From Candidatus Palauibacter soopunensis (GTDB lineage: Bacteria; Gemmatimonadota; Gemmatimonadetes; Palauibacterales; Palauibacteraceae), in the NCBI RefSeq assembly GCF_947581735.1, contig NZ_CANPVT010000002.1, positions 379,511-443,510 on the forward strand: a stretch of 64,000 bases of DNA, written 5' to 3'. Position numbers and translations under genes: made by a program. This document shows, in pieces, positions 50,490 to 58,660 of the stretch (position 1 is the first letter of the stretch; each line of letters starts with the position of its first letter). The notes below the pieces were generated by a model, which searched no databases, was not told the DNA's origin, and saw only the letters and a list, made by a program, of their open reading frames with translations.

Positions 50490-50517
50490 GTAGACGCCGC
50501 GAGCCGGAAAAGGGTTA
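50490..50517 (-). promoter_or_regulatory. Candidate ECF-sigma promoter for the VWA gene
   Basis: On the minus strand, GTAACC (50517-50512) and CGTCTA (50495-50490) are 16 bases apart. An AAC-type -35 with a CGTC-type -10 is the general ECF consensus. It sits about 82 bases before the VWA start codon. Confidence 0.45.
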
Positions 50518-50538
50518 CACCTGGCACGTCTCCGGAGG

Positions 50539-50559
50539 ATGGTATACCATGTATACATG
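50539..50559. promoter_or_regulatory. Two overlapping 12-base perfect palindromes
   Basis: ATGGTATACCAT (50539-50550) and CATGTATACATG (50548-50559) are perfect palindromes sharing three bases; their centres are nine bases apart. They cover the possible start codons of the antitoxin-like gene and the start region of its transcript. They are likely a double operator, most simply for autoregulation. Confidence 0.6.
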
Positions 50560-50934
50560 CCTTTGCCCCGTCCTCTCTGTACGCGCGTCTCGCGCGAGGT
50601 CGAGTCGGAACTCGAACGCGTGTTGCTTGAGCAGCAATGGACCCCCTCCCAGGGACTCAGGAGGATTCTCCTGGAGTGGCTCGCTCGGGAGAGATTCCCG
50701 CAGATCGAGTTCCGGGAGACGCGGGCGGGCAGGCGGGCGGCACTGCGCGGCGGGCCGGAGGTATGGGAGGTCGCGGCGGCGGCCGGGCCGGGCCGGGCGA
50801 TGAGCGCCGCCGTGGGCCAGCGCTTCGCGGGGACGCGGACGGAGGCGCTGGAGGAAGCGCTCGCCTACGCCAAGGAATACGCGGACCGGATCGACCCCAT
50901 CGTGGCCCGCGAGGAGCGGCTCGCCCGCCGCTAG
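50557..50934 (+). CDS. Antitoxin-like protein with ribbon-helix-helix-like N-terminus
   Basis: 125 residues from ATG 50557; an in-frame ATG at 50539 lies within the same palindromes. The N-terminus (TRVSREVESELERVLL, then SQGLRRILLEWLARE) fits a ribbon-helix-helix DNA binder. The rest (FPQIEFRETRAGRRAAL, GGPEVWEV, RTEALEEALAYAKEYADRID) fits the DUF433-type antitoxin pattern. No DUF5615 or PIN toxin follows: the next gene is convergent trpE, with a shared CTAG stop. GGAGG directly precedes ATG 50539, too close to serve it and too far for 50557, so a leaderless transcript is possible. Confidence 0.72.
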   Translation: MPLPRPLCTRVSREVESELERVLLEQQWTPSQGLRRILLEWLARERFPQIEFRETRAGRRAALRGGPEVWEVAAAAGPGRAMSAAVGQRFAGTRTEALEEALAYAKEYADRIDPIVAREERLARR

Positions 50935-52415
50935 ACTTTTGTCAGCGCCTCGAGGAGTACGCGGGCCTTGTGGCGGGTCTCTTCCCACTCGCGCGCCGGT
51001 TCCGAATCGTAGACGATCCCCGCCCCCGCCTGCGCGAACACCCGGTCCCCGGCGGAGAGCAGCGTGCGGATGACGATGGCCATGTCGAGGCTCGTCGCTC
51101 CGTAGCCGACGTAGCCGGCCGCCCCGCCGTACGGTCCGCGGCGGGTCGGCTCGAGTTCGTCGAGGATCTCCATCGCGCGCACTTTCGGGGCACCGGTCAG
51201 AGTGCCGGCGGGGAAGCAGGCCTTGAACGCGTCGACGGCATCAACGCCCTCCTTCAGCGACCCGGCGACCTCGCTCACGAGGTGCATCACGTGGCTGTAG
51301 CGCTCGATCTCCATGAAGCGCGACACCTCGACGGAGCCGGGGCGGGCGACCCGGCTCACATCGTTGCGCCCGAGATCCACCAGCATGAGGTGTTCCGCCC
51401 GCTCCTTCTCGTCGGCGAGCAGGTCGCGCGCGTGCCCCTCGTCCTCCCCCGGCGTGGCCCCGCGCGGTCGCGTCCCGGCGATCGGCCGCACGGTCACGAT
51501 CCCGTCTTCCACCCGGACCAGCGTCTCGGGGGACGAGCCGATGAGGCGCATGCCGTCCAGTTCGATGAAGAAGAGATAGGGCGACGGGTTGCTGCGCCGG
51601 AGCGCGCGGTAAAGCTCGAGGGGGTCGCCCTCGAAACGGGCGCCGGCGCGCTGCGAGACCACGACCTGGTATGCGTCTCCCGCCACGATGTACTCGCGGA
51701 TACGCTCGACGGCCGCCTCGTAGTCGTCCCGCGACCGATTTCCGACCACCTCGGGCGTATTCGCTGCGCCGTCGCCGAGCCGCCCCAGTCCGTGCGGTCG
51801 CTCCAGGCCGCGCACCCAGTCGACGAGTCGGTCCACGGCGTTCCCATACAGTTCGGCCGGGTCGTCGTCGGAGGTGACCGGCACGGCCGCCACGGCGATG
51901 GCCCGCGAATAGAGGTTGTCGATGATGAGCATATGCTCCGTCGACAGGAAACAGGCGTCGGGCACGCCGAGGTCGTCGGGCGCCGCCGCGGGCAACCGCT
52001 CGAGCCAGCGTACCGTGTCGTAGCCGAAGAACCCGATGGCGCCGCCCCAGAACCGCGGCAGGGCGGGGACTTCGACCGGGTCGTAACGGGTGATCCATGC
52101 CTCGAAGGCGCCGAAGGGGTCGCTCGTGGTTTCGGGCTCGCTCCAGCCCCCCGCGGGCGTCCAGAGCCGGATCTCCGAGCCGTCGAGTCGCCACGCTCCG
52201 CGGGGTTCGGAGCCGACGAAGCTGAATCGCGCCCAGCGCTCCCCACCCTCGACCGATTCGAGCAGGAAGGAAAAGGGACCGCGCCGGAGCTTCGAGAACG
52301 CCGTGACCGGAGTATCGAGGTCGAACGGGATTTCGATGGCCACGGGAACCATCCGCCCGGGCTCGGCGAGGCGGGAGAATTCGGCAAAGTCGGGGATGGG
52401 GGAAACGTCGCTCAT
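50931..52415 (-). CDS. trpE: Anthranilate synthase component I
   Basis: 494 residues. Chorismate-binding enzyme making anthranilate, the first step of tryptophan synthesis. C-terminal catalytic motifs: VRPIAGTRPRG, LVDLGRNDVSRV, and FPAGTLTGAPKVRAMEIL. The N-terminal part (FSFLLESVEGGERWARFSFVG) includes the ESVEGG-type feedback-site segment of TrpE. The glutaminase partner TrpG is not in the window, so the partner is encoded elsewhere. Its ATG at 52415 gives the normal start; a frame extension upstream to 52463 is not conserved. Confidence 0.93.
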   Translation of the reverse strand: MSDVSPIPDFAEFSRLAEPGRMVPVAIEIPFDLDTPVTAFSKLRRGPFSFLLESVEGGERWARFSFVGSEPRGAWRLDGSEIRLWTPAGGWSEPETTSDPFGAFEAWITRYDPVEVPALPRFWGGAIGFFGYDTVRWLERLPAAAPDDLGVPDACFLSTEHMLIIDNLYSRAIAVAAVPVTSDDDPAELYGNAVDRLVDWVRGLERPHGLGRLGDGAANTPEVVGNRSRDDYEAAVERIREYIVAGDAYQVVVSQRAGARFEGDPLELYRALRRSNPSPYLFFIELDGMRLIGSSPETLVRVEDGIVTVRPIAGTRPRGATPGEDEGHARDLLADEKERAEHLMLVDLGRNDVSRVARPGSVEVSRFMEIERYSHVMHLVSEVAGSLKEGVDAVDAFKACFPAGTLTGAPKVRAMEILDELEPTRRGPYGGAAGYVGYGATSLDMAIVIRTLLSAGDRVFAQAGAGIVYDSEPAREWEETRHKARVLLEALTKV

Positions 52416-52477
52416 GCGCCCAAGGTAGCAGCCCGGGACGGGCACGGGGACCGACGGGGACACGCGCCCGGATCACC

Positions 52478-52506
52478 TTGTCGGAAGTAGGCTTTTCGTC
52501 TACTCT
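52478..52506 (+). promoter_or_regulatory. Weak candidate promoter for rocD
   Basis: TTGTCG at 52478-52483 and TACTCT at 52501-52506 are 17 bases apart, upstream of the ornithine aminotransferase start. The match to the housekeeping consensus is partial. Confidence 0.3.
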
Positions 52507-52582
52507 CTCAGGTCCGGTTCAATCCGGCCCGAACCCGTATCAACCCATGGCCGACGTCGCTCGGCAGCTCAATGAGGAAGCG

Positions 52583-53800
52583 ATGAACACCAGCGATTAC
52601 ATCTCTCAGGTCGACAAGTGGAGCGCGCACAACTACCACCCGCTGCCCGTCGTGCTCGAGCGCGGCGAAGGCGAATGGGTGTGGGACGTGGAGGGCCGCC
52701 GGTATCTCGACATGCTGAGCGCCTATTCGGCGGTGAACCAGGGACACCGTCACCCCCGCATCATCGAAGCGCTGCGCGCGCAGGCGGAGAGGCTCACGCT
52801 CACGTCGCGCGCCTTCCACAACGACCGCATGGGTCCGTTCCTCCAGCAGCTGTGCGAGATGACGGGGTTCGAGCGCGCGCTGCCGATGAACACCGGCGCC
52901 GAGGGCGTCGAAACCGCGATCAAGGCGGCCCGCAAGTGGGGCTACACCGTGAAGGGCGTGGCCGAGGACCGGGCGGAGATCATCGTCTGCGAGCAGAACT
53001 TCCACGGCCGGACGACGACCATCGTCGGCTTCTCCTCGGATGAGGGATCCACGTTCGGGTTCGGTCCGTTCACGCCCGGCTTCGTGCCGATTCCCTACGG
53101 CGACACGGACGCGCTCGAGGCGGCGATCACGCCGAACACGGTCGGGTTCCTCGTCGAGCCCATCCAGGGCGAGGCGGGCGTGGTCGTGCCGCCCGACGGG
53201 TTCTACGCGCGGTCGCTGGAGATCTGCCGGGCGAACGACGTCCTCATGATCAACGACGAGATCCAGACCGGCCTGGGGCGGACCGGCAAGCTGTTCTGCG
53301 CCGACTGGGAGGCGGACCGCGGCGACATCATGATCGTCGGGAAGGCGCTCGGCGGGGGCGTGTTCCCCGTGTCCGGGATCCTCGCCAACTCCGACATCAT
53401 GGACGTCTTCCATCCGGGAGATCACGGCTCGACGTTCGGCGGGAATCCGCTCGGCGCGGCCGTGGGGACGGCGGCGCTGGACGTGATCCGGGACGAGGAT
53501 CTGCCGGCGCGCTCGAATGAGCTGGGCTCCTGGTTCAAGGGAGAACTGGAGGCGATCGACTCGCCGCACGTGGACCATGTGCGCGGGCGCGGCCTGTTCA
53601 TCGGCGTGGTCGTGCGGGATGAGTCGGGGTCGGCGCGCCCGTTCTGCGAGGCGCTGCAGGCGCGTGGGATCCTCGCCAAGGAGACGCACGAGCAGGTGAT
53701 CCGTTTCGCGCCTCCGCTCACGATCGAGAAGGCGAGCCTGGAATGGGCGCTGGAAAACATCGCCGAGGTGCTGGAGGGCGCGGCGGTCGCCGTCGCCTAG
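52583..53800 (+). CDS. rocD: Ornithine aminotransferase
   Basis: 405 residues, class III PLP aminotransferase that converts ornithine and 2-oxoglutarate to glutamate semialdehyde and glutamate. It has the OAT-type NYHPLPVVL start, NTGAEGVETAIKAARKWGY, the pyridine Asp in LMINDEIQTGLGRTG, and the PLP lysine in GKALGGGVFPVSG. The ATG at 52583 follows GAGGAAG, whereas upstream in-frame codons add a non-conserved leader. A hairpin follows the stop. It is divergent from trpE. Confidence 0.95.
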   Translation: MNTSDYISQVDKWSAHNYHPLPVVLERGEGEWVWDVEGRRYLDMLSAYSAVNQGHRHPRIIEALRAQAERLTLTSRAFHNDRMGPFLQQLCEMTGFERALPMNTGAEGVETAIKAARKWGYTVKGVAEDRAEIIVCEQNFHGRTTTIVGFSSDEGSTFGFGPFTPGFVPIPYGDTDALEAAITPNTVGFLVEPIQGEAGVVVPPDGFYARSLEICRANDVLMINDEIQTGLGRTGKLFCADWEADRGDIMIVGKALGGGVFPVSGILANSDIMDVFHPGDHGSTFGGNPLGAAVGTAALDVIRDEDLPARSNELGSWFKGELEAIDSPHVDHVRGRGLFIGVVVRDESGSARPFCEALQARGILAKETHEQVIRFAPPLTIEKASLEWALENIAEVLEGAAVAVA

Positions 53801-53817
53801 GGCGCCGGCCGCCTGAA

Positions 53818-53838
53818 CGGGAGCCTCCGCCGCTCCCG
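53818..53838 (+). terminator. Hairpin after rocD
   Basis: Perfect seven-base arms CGGGAGC and GCTCCCG with a seven-base loop, 18 bases after the stop codon. There is no T-run. Confidence 0.45.
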
Positions 53839-53943
53839 GAACCCCGCCCCGGGCCGACCGGCCGCGGCGCATCCCCGCCGCGGCCCGGTCGTCCCCCGGG
53901 TCCGCCCGCCGATTCCCCGTCGGGCGGTCCGCCCGATCCCCGC

Positions 53944-53969
53944 GCAACCAATCCCCGGTTGCCTGTGTC
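53944..53969 (+). promoter_or_regulatory. Candidate ECF promoter upstream of the sigma gene
   Basis: GCAACC (53944-53949) and TGTGTC (53964-53969) are 14 bases apart, preceded by CGC, as in the two elements before the propeller genes. It ends about 59 bases before the sigma factor's GTG. The sigma factor could therefore drive its own gene. Confidence 0.5.
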
Positions 53970-54027
53970 ACCGATTCAGAAGCAGAAGAAGCGGAAGAAC
54001 CGACGTGTACCCGGAGACCCCGGCACG

Positions 54028-54570
54028 GTGACGGAACCGCAACTCATTCAGCGGCTCAGGGACGGAGACCAGGACGCGGCGCGCGCGTTGTACGACGCGC
54101 ACGTCGACCGGGTGTTCCGGATCTGCTACCGGTTCGCGGGCGAGGACCACCTCGCCCAGGACTTCACGCAGGAGACGTTCGTGCGGGCGTTCACGAAGAT
54201 CGACACGTTTCGCGGCGAAGCCGCGTTCGGGACGTGGCTGGGATCGATCGCCACGACGGTGTCGCTGAACGGGCTCCGCAAGGTGAAGCGCTTTCGCAGC
54301 CGCGAGACCGCGCTGCATGAGGACCTCCGCTCCACCCGCGGCCTGAGCGGCCTCGAGCCCGACGTGAAGGAGCGGCTGCACCGCGCCATCGACGAACTTC
54401 CCGCCGGCTATCGAACCGTTTTCCTGCTGCACGACCTCGAGGGCTACACGCACGAGGAGATCGGGGCGATGCTCGGGATCAAGGCCGGGACGTCCAAGTC
54501 GCAGCTCTTCCGGGCCCGCAGCCGCTTGCGGGAGAAGCTCGCGGACTTCGCCGGAGAATGGGCATGCTGA
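54028..54570 (+). CDS. ECF-type RNA polymerase sigma factor
   Basis: 180 residues from GTG 54028. Region 2 includes LYDAHVDRVFRICYRFAGE, EDHLAQDFTQETFVRAFTKI and the promoter-melting WL in FGTWLGSI. Region 4 includes LPAGYRTVFLLHDLEGYTHEEIG and the helix-turn-helix GIKAGTSKSQLFRARSRLREKL. There is no sigma-70 region 1 or 3. The in-frame sequence upstream is Pro/Arg-rich and not conserved, so the GTG is preferred over longer starts, although a clear ribosome site is lacking. The gene overlaps the following single-pass protein gene by seven bases. Confidence 0.9.
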   Translation: MTEPQLIQRLRDGDQDAARALYDAHVDRVFRICYRFAGEDHLAQDFTQETFVRAFTKIDTFRGEAAFGTWLGSIATTVSLNGLRKVKRFRSRETALHEDLRSTRGLSGLEPDVKERLHRAIDELPAGYRTVFLLHDLEGYTHEEIGAMLGIKAGTSKSQLFRARSRLREKLADFAGEWAC

Positions 54571-55613
54571 AGGATCGCATGGACGACGCGAGCCGCTTCG
54601 CCCGGTTCGTCCGCCGCGAGGCGGCCGACTACCACGACCCGCCGGAGCCCCCGGTCGAGGCGATGTGGACCGGGATCGAGGCGCGGCTCGGGGCGCCGCC
54701 GGTGCCCGACGCCGACTCGCCCGAGACGGTGGACATGACGGGCGCGGTGGCCGGCGTTGGCGGTGCCGTCGACCGCGGCGTCGATCACCCCTTCGATGTG
54801 CTGGGCTACCACGACCCGCCGCTCCCGCCGCGCGAGACGATGTGGGAACGGATCGAGGCGGAGTGGGTCGCGCGGCAGCCGGAGGACCCCGGCGCGCGCA
54901 AGGCGACTCGCGGCCCGCTGCGGCTGATCGTGGCCCGGACGCTCGGGCGGCGGCCCGGCCGGACCACGGTGTGGCTGACGGGCGCCGCCGCCGCTTCGGT
55001 CGCGCTGGCCGTGGCGCTCGACCGCGGCTCGCAGGTCCCGGTGTCCATCGAGCCGGAAACGGTCGCCGCGGCGACGACGGCACCGGTTACGGCGACGCCG
55101 CTGGCGGCCGCCGCGACCGACTCGGGACCCCTCGCGCCGACGGCCGCCGAGGAGGCGCTGGCGCTTTCCGTCGTCGAGGAGCCGCTGGAGACGAACCGGC
55201 AGTTCGCCGCGGCCGATCCGCCGCCGGCCGCCGATCCGGCCCCGACGCCGGGCCGGCCCGGAGCGGACCCGCCGGTCCGCGCCGCCGCCGAATACGACAT
55301 GTCCCGGATCTCCCGTCACCTCGACCGGACCCAGGCCCTGCTCGTCGCGTTCCGCACGGATATCGGAACCGACGAATCGCAGCGCGACCTCGCCAGGTGG
55401 GCGCGTGAGTTCCTCGTCGAGACGCGTTCGCTGCTCAACACGCCCGCCGCGGAAGGCCAGCGGGAGCGCGCACTGCTGCAGGATCTCGAACTCGTTCTCG
55501 TCCAGATCGCGCGCCTCGGCCCGGACGCCCCGGACTTCGAGCGCGAACTGGCCCGCGAGAGCATGGAACGGCAGGGCACGCTGATGCGGCTTCGGTCCGC
55601 GAGCGGCACGTAA
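54564..55613 (+). CDS. Probable anti-sigma factor: single-pass membrane protein with duplicated N-terminal motif
   Basis: 349 residues. One likely membrane helix at about 133-153. The N-terminal cytosolic part carries the motif YHDPPxPPxExMWxxIEAxx twice, at residues 23-42 and 82-101. The C-terminal extracytoplasmic part is Ala/Pro-rich (155-260), followed by a helical region ending near residue 345 (SRISRHLDRTQALLVAF, ETRSLLNTPAAEG). No HxxxCxxC zinc anti-sigma motif is seen, so the anti-sigma role is inferred from gene order and topology. The ATG at 54564 has GGAGA seven bases upstream, which decides it over the ATG at 54558. Confidence 0.78.
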   Translation: MLKDRMDDASRFARFVRREAADYHDPPEPPVEAMWTGIEARLGAPPVPDADSPETVDMTGAVAGVGGAVDRGVDHPFDVLGYHDPPLPPRETMWERIEAEWVARQPEDPGARKATRGPLRLIVARTLGRRPGRTTVWLTGAAAASVALAVALDRGSQVPVSIEPETVAAATTAPVTATPLAAAATDSGPLAPTAAEEALALSVVEEPLETNRQFAAADPPPAADPAPTPGRPGADPPVRAAAEYDMSRISRHLDRTQALLVAFRTDIGTDESQRDLARWAREFLVETRSLLNTPAAEGQRERALLQDLELVLVQIARLGPDAPDFERELARESMERQGTLMRLRSASGT

Positions 55614-55633
55614 ACGGAACCGTACGGAGGCAT

Positions 55634-57502
55634 ATGATGAAAGATCGCGTGAGACACCTGACGTGGACCGGGCTGCTGCTGGCCGGTCTCACGGTCGTAG
55701 ACGCCGCGCCCCCGCGCGATGCGCTGCCGGTGTTCGGGGCGAGGACCCTTGCCGCGCAGACCGTGCAGCAGGAGGAGGTGGCGCGATTCCTCGAGGCGCG
55801 TCGCGCCATCAACGCGGAGGAGTTCCAACGCGCGGTGGCGCTCTTCCAGGCGGTGCGAACCGAGTCCGCGCTCGTGACGCCCCCGTTCGAGCCCGATTCC
55901 TACTACTGGGAGGCGTTCGCTCGTTATCGCCTCGGCGACCTGGCCGAGGCGCGGTTACTGCTCGAAATACTGATGGTCGGGTTCTCCGAGGCGCGGCCGG
56001 CGGAGCCTCGCCTGCACCGGGAGGCGGGGCGGCTGTACCACGACGCGCGGGCCCTGGACTTCGAGATCCGGAGCCAGCTCGCGTCTCAGGGGGACGCCGG
56101 CGATGCGGAGCGGCTGCTGCGCGAGGCGGAGGAGACCCTCGACGTCTCCGCCGCGACGCCCGGCTTCCGCGTGATGCCCATGGAGGTGGGGGGGCGCACC
56201 CTCGAACTTCCCGTGCGAGTGGCCGACCTGAGGACTCTGCCGGATTCGGTGGCCGCCGACTCGCTGGCCGACGCGCAGGGCGAGCCGGACGCGCAGGGCG
56301 AGCCGGACGCACAGGGCGAGCCGGAGGTACAGGACGCGGAGGACTATCTCCAGCGATTGGCTGAGTCCTCGGAAAGGATCACCGATTTCGAGCGGCAAGT
56401 TGCGGACTACGCGCAACGGGCCTTGACCGTCGATGTGCTGCAGGTCGATTGGCAACGGGCGGAATACCAGGAGGCCCTGCGCGCCGCGTCGCAGGAGCGG
56501 GGGACGTGCGACGACGTGTCGGTGCAGTTGGCGGCGCTCGAAGCGGTCATGCGCTACGAGAACGAGATCAACCGAATGCAGGTGCTTCGCGACGTCCTGG
56601 ACCGCGACGACGAGTGTTCGCCGCGGCTGCACGAGGAGGCGGTCCAATTCGTCGCGAGACAGGGAACCGAGGAAGCCGAGGACGTTCTCCTCGGCATCTT
56701 CGAGACCCATGCGGAGAGATCCGTCCGCAGGCACGCGCTGCAGGAAATGTGGCGTTTCAACTCCTGGGATGCGTACCAGGTGCTCAAGCAGACGCTCGAG
56801 GACTCGGACGACTACGCCATGCAGAGCGATGCGATCGAAGCCCTCCGCAGGAGTGCGTTCGAGGGGACGACGGCCGGTGCCGCCTGGATGCAGTATGGCC
56901 TCCGCAACGGGGCCGTGAATGCACTCGTCGACGCGGTCCTCGATGATTCCAAGTCGGAGAGTATCCGGAACGCGGCGATCAGAGCGGTGGGCCGTCGGGA
57001 TGACGTGCAAGCCGCCGCCTTCATTCCGCTCTACGAACGACTCGATTCGGATGACCTCAAGGAGTCCCTGTTCCGCGCCGTGCAACGAAAGGTGCGCGAG
57101 GAAGAGGACATGGAGACCGCCGCCTGGGCGCGCTCCGTCGCCTTCGATGCGGAAGAGTCCGGAGACGTGCGCGAGGAAGCCTTCACCGCGTGGGCGGGTC
57201 ACCCGACGGTGACGGTGGCGTACCTCGCCGACCTCTACGGAGAGATTTCGGAGCCCTTCCTGAAGATGCAGACCATCTACGCCATCTTCGAGCGGGCCGA
57301 TGCCGACTCCGAAGCCCCTCGGGTCCTGATGGAACTGATCCGCAACGAACCGGACCACGAGGTGCGGGAACGCGGCATCTACTGGCTCGGCCGCACGGGA
57401 TCCGAAGAGGCGGTGGACTTCCTCCTTGAATTGCTGACCCCCCCGGCCGCCGATACACTGCCTCCTCCGGCCACCGATACGGTGCCGAAGCGGCCCGGAT
57501 GA
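55634..57502 (+). CDS. Secreted HEAT-repeat protein
   Basis: 622 residues with a signal peptide (hydrophobic segment LTWTGLLLAGLTVVDAA) and cleavage probably near TLAAQT. Residues about 55-150 are TPR-like. A short tandem repeat of DAQGEP follows (about 213-230), encoded by three 18-base repeats. The C-terminal 300 residues are HEAT-like helical pairs (ERSVRRHALQEMWRF, ESIRNAAIRAVGRRDD, EVRERGIYWLGRTGSEEA). It probably forms a helical scaffold in the periplasm. The ATG at 55634 follows GGAGG. It lies 20 bases after the anti-sigma gene, in the same transcript. Confidence 0.85.
   Translation: MMKDRVRHLTWTGLLLAGLTVVDAAPPRDALPVFGARTLAAQTVQQEEVARFLEARRAINAEEFQRAVALFQAVRTESALVTPPFEPDSYYWEAFARYRLGDLAEARLLLEILMVGFSEARPAEPRLHREAGRLYHDARALDFEIRSQLASQGDAGDAERLLREAEETLDVSAATPGFRVMPMEVGGRTLELPVRVADLRTLPDSVAADSLADAQGEPDAQGEPDAQGEPEVQDAEDYLQRLAESSERITDFERQVADYAQRALTVDVLQVDWQRAEYQEALRAASQERGTCDDVSVQLAALEAVMRYENEINRMQVLRDVLDRDDECSPRLHEEAVQFVARQGTEEAEDVLLGIFETHAERSVRRHALQEMWRFNSWDAYQVLKQTLEDSDDYAMQSDAIEALRRSAFEGTTAGAAWMQYGLRNGAVNALVDAVLDDSKSESIRNAAIRAVGRRDDVQAAAFIPLYERLDSDDLKESLFRAVQRKVREEEDMETAAWARSVAFDAEESGDVREEAFTAWAGHPTVTVAYLADLYGEISEPFLKMQTIYAIFERADADSEAPRVLMELIRNEPDHEVRERGIYWLGRTGSEEAVDFLLELLTPPAADTLPPPATDTVPKRPG
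56270..56323 (+). repeat. Three 18-base tandem repeats in coding sequence
   Basis: Units at 56270, 56288 and 56306 of the form GACGC(G/A)CAGGGCGAGCCG encode three DAQGEP repeats, and a partial fourth follows. The copies are nearly identical, which points to recent expansion. Confidence 0.85.
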
Positions 57503-57558
57503 GACGCATCACAGGAGTCGACGTCTCGATTCCGGGTGGTTGAGACCGAGGCTCCTGG

Positions 57559-58590
57559 ATGGGTGCGAATGCCATGAGACTCCGCCGCGTGGTGCCTGTC
57601 GCGGTCATGCTCCTGACCGCGACAACGGCGCCGAGCCTCGGCCAGGTGATCGAGGGGCCCGACGGTCCGGTCGAGTTCGTCGGGTTGAAGGAGTGGACCG
57701 CGCGCGAACTCTTCGACGCGATCCAGGAGCTGGCTCCCGGTCAGCCGTTCCACGCCTGCGCGGCGGTCATGCAGCGCGACCTCGGATTCGCCGAGGCGGC
57801 GGCCATGTCGTACAGAACGATGGGGTCTGACGACTCCTATACGGTCGTGGTCGGCGTGGAAGACGCCACACGGGTCCGCCCTCGCACGATCGGCAGCGAC
57901 ACCCTCGTCCTGCCGGAGGCCCTGGAGAGCCTGAAGGCGTTCGCGGAGGAGAACCCCGGGCTGCTGAGCAGGGCCGCCCAGGTGCTCTACGCACGGGGCG
58001 ATGCCGATCGCACCGCCGAGGTGGCCGAATGGATGATGGGAATCGACGCCCGAGCCCTCGCGCAGGTCTGGAGTCTGCTCGACCGCGCGGACCGGCGGCG
58101 CGACTACCGCCTCGCCCTCGAGCTTCTGGCCAGGGATGCCTCGTGGCAGACGCGCGAGGTCGCCACGCTCGTGCTCAGCAACTTCACGGGTCGCGACGAG
58201 TCGTGGCACGCGCTGGTCCTTGCCGCGACGGACCCGGTGGACCGGGTCGCCGGAATGGCCGGCCTTGTGCTCCGCGGGCTGACCGGCCCCGACGACTCGC
58301 TGCGCCCGGTGGACTGGACTCCGGCGGAAGAGCCTCTGTTGGCGATCTTCGGCGGGACGAGCCCGTTCCAGTTCGGCACGACGCTCCGGGTCCTCGTCGC
58401 GACGGGAGTCGCACCCGAGTTCGGCCGGCGGCTCGCCCGGGGACGACCCGATCTCCTGCTCGCGTACGCGGGAGCCGAGCACCGCGGAACGCGCGCGCCC
58501 GCGATCACCTTCCTAAAGGCCATCAGCGGCGAGGACTTCGGCACGGACGTCGAGGCCTGGGCCGCGTGGATCCACGGCCAGCCGGACTGA
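57559..58590 (+). CDS. Secreted HEAT-like protein of unknown function
   Basis: 343 residues from ATG 57559, with a signal peptide ending near SLGQV. An alternative ATG at 57574 begins exactly at the basic part of the signal. The mature protein is helical with HEAT-like pairs (QTREVATLVLSNFTGRDES, PVDRVAGMAGLVLRGLTGPD, APEFGRRLARGRPDLLLAYAG). It probably pairs functionally with the preceding HEAT protein, 57 bases upstream. No catalytic motif is seen. Confidence 0.78.
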   Translation: MGANAMRLRRVVPVAVMLLTATTAPSLGQVIEGPDGPVEFVGLKEWTARELFDAIQELAPGQPFHACAAVMQRDLGFAEAAAMSYRTMGSDDSYTVVVGVEDATRVRPRTIGSDTLVLPEALESLKAFAEENPGLLSRAAQVLYARGDADRTAEVAEWMMGIDARALAQVWSLLDRADRRRDYRLALELLARDASWQTREVATLVLSNFTGRDESWHALVLAATDPVDRVAGMAGLVLRGLTGPDDSLRPVDWTPAEEPLLAIFGGTSPFQFGTTLRVLVATGVAPEFGRRLARGRPDLLLAYAGAEHRGTRAPAITFLKAISGEDFGTDVEAWAAWIHGQPD

Positions 58591-58593
58591 CGC

Positions 58594-58643
58594 GCAACCA
58601 AAGCCGAAGCTGACCGTGTCCCCGGTTCGGCAAGACTGAACCG
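58594..58643 (+). promoter_or_regulatory. Candidate ECF promoter with inverted repeat, before propeller gene 1
   Basis: GCAACC (58594-58599) and CGTGTC (58615-58620) are 15 bases apart. An inverted repeat CGGTTC (58623-58628) with GAACCG (58638-58643) follows. The whole segment is closely repeated at 59931-59979 before the next propeller gene. It may be an ECF promoter with an operator or a leader hairpin. Confidence 0.55.
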
Positions 58644-58660
58644 ATCCGGGGGAAAGAGTC

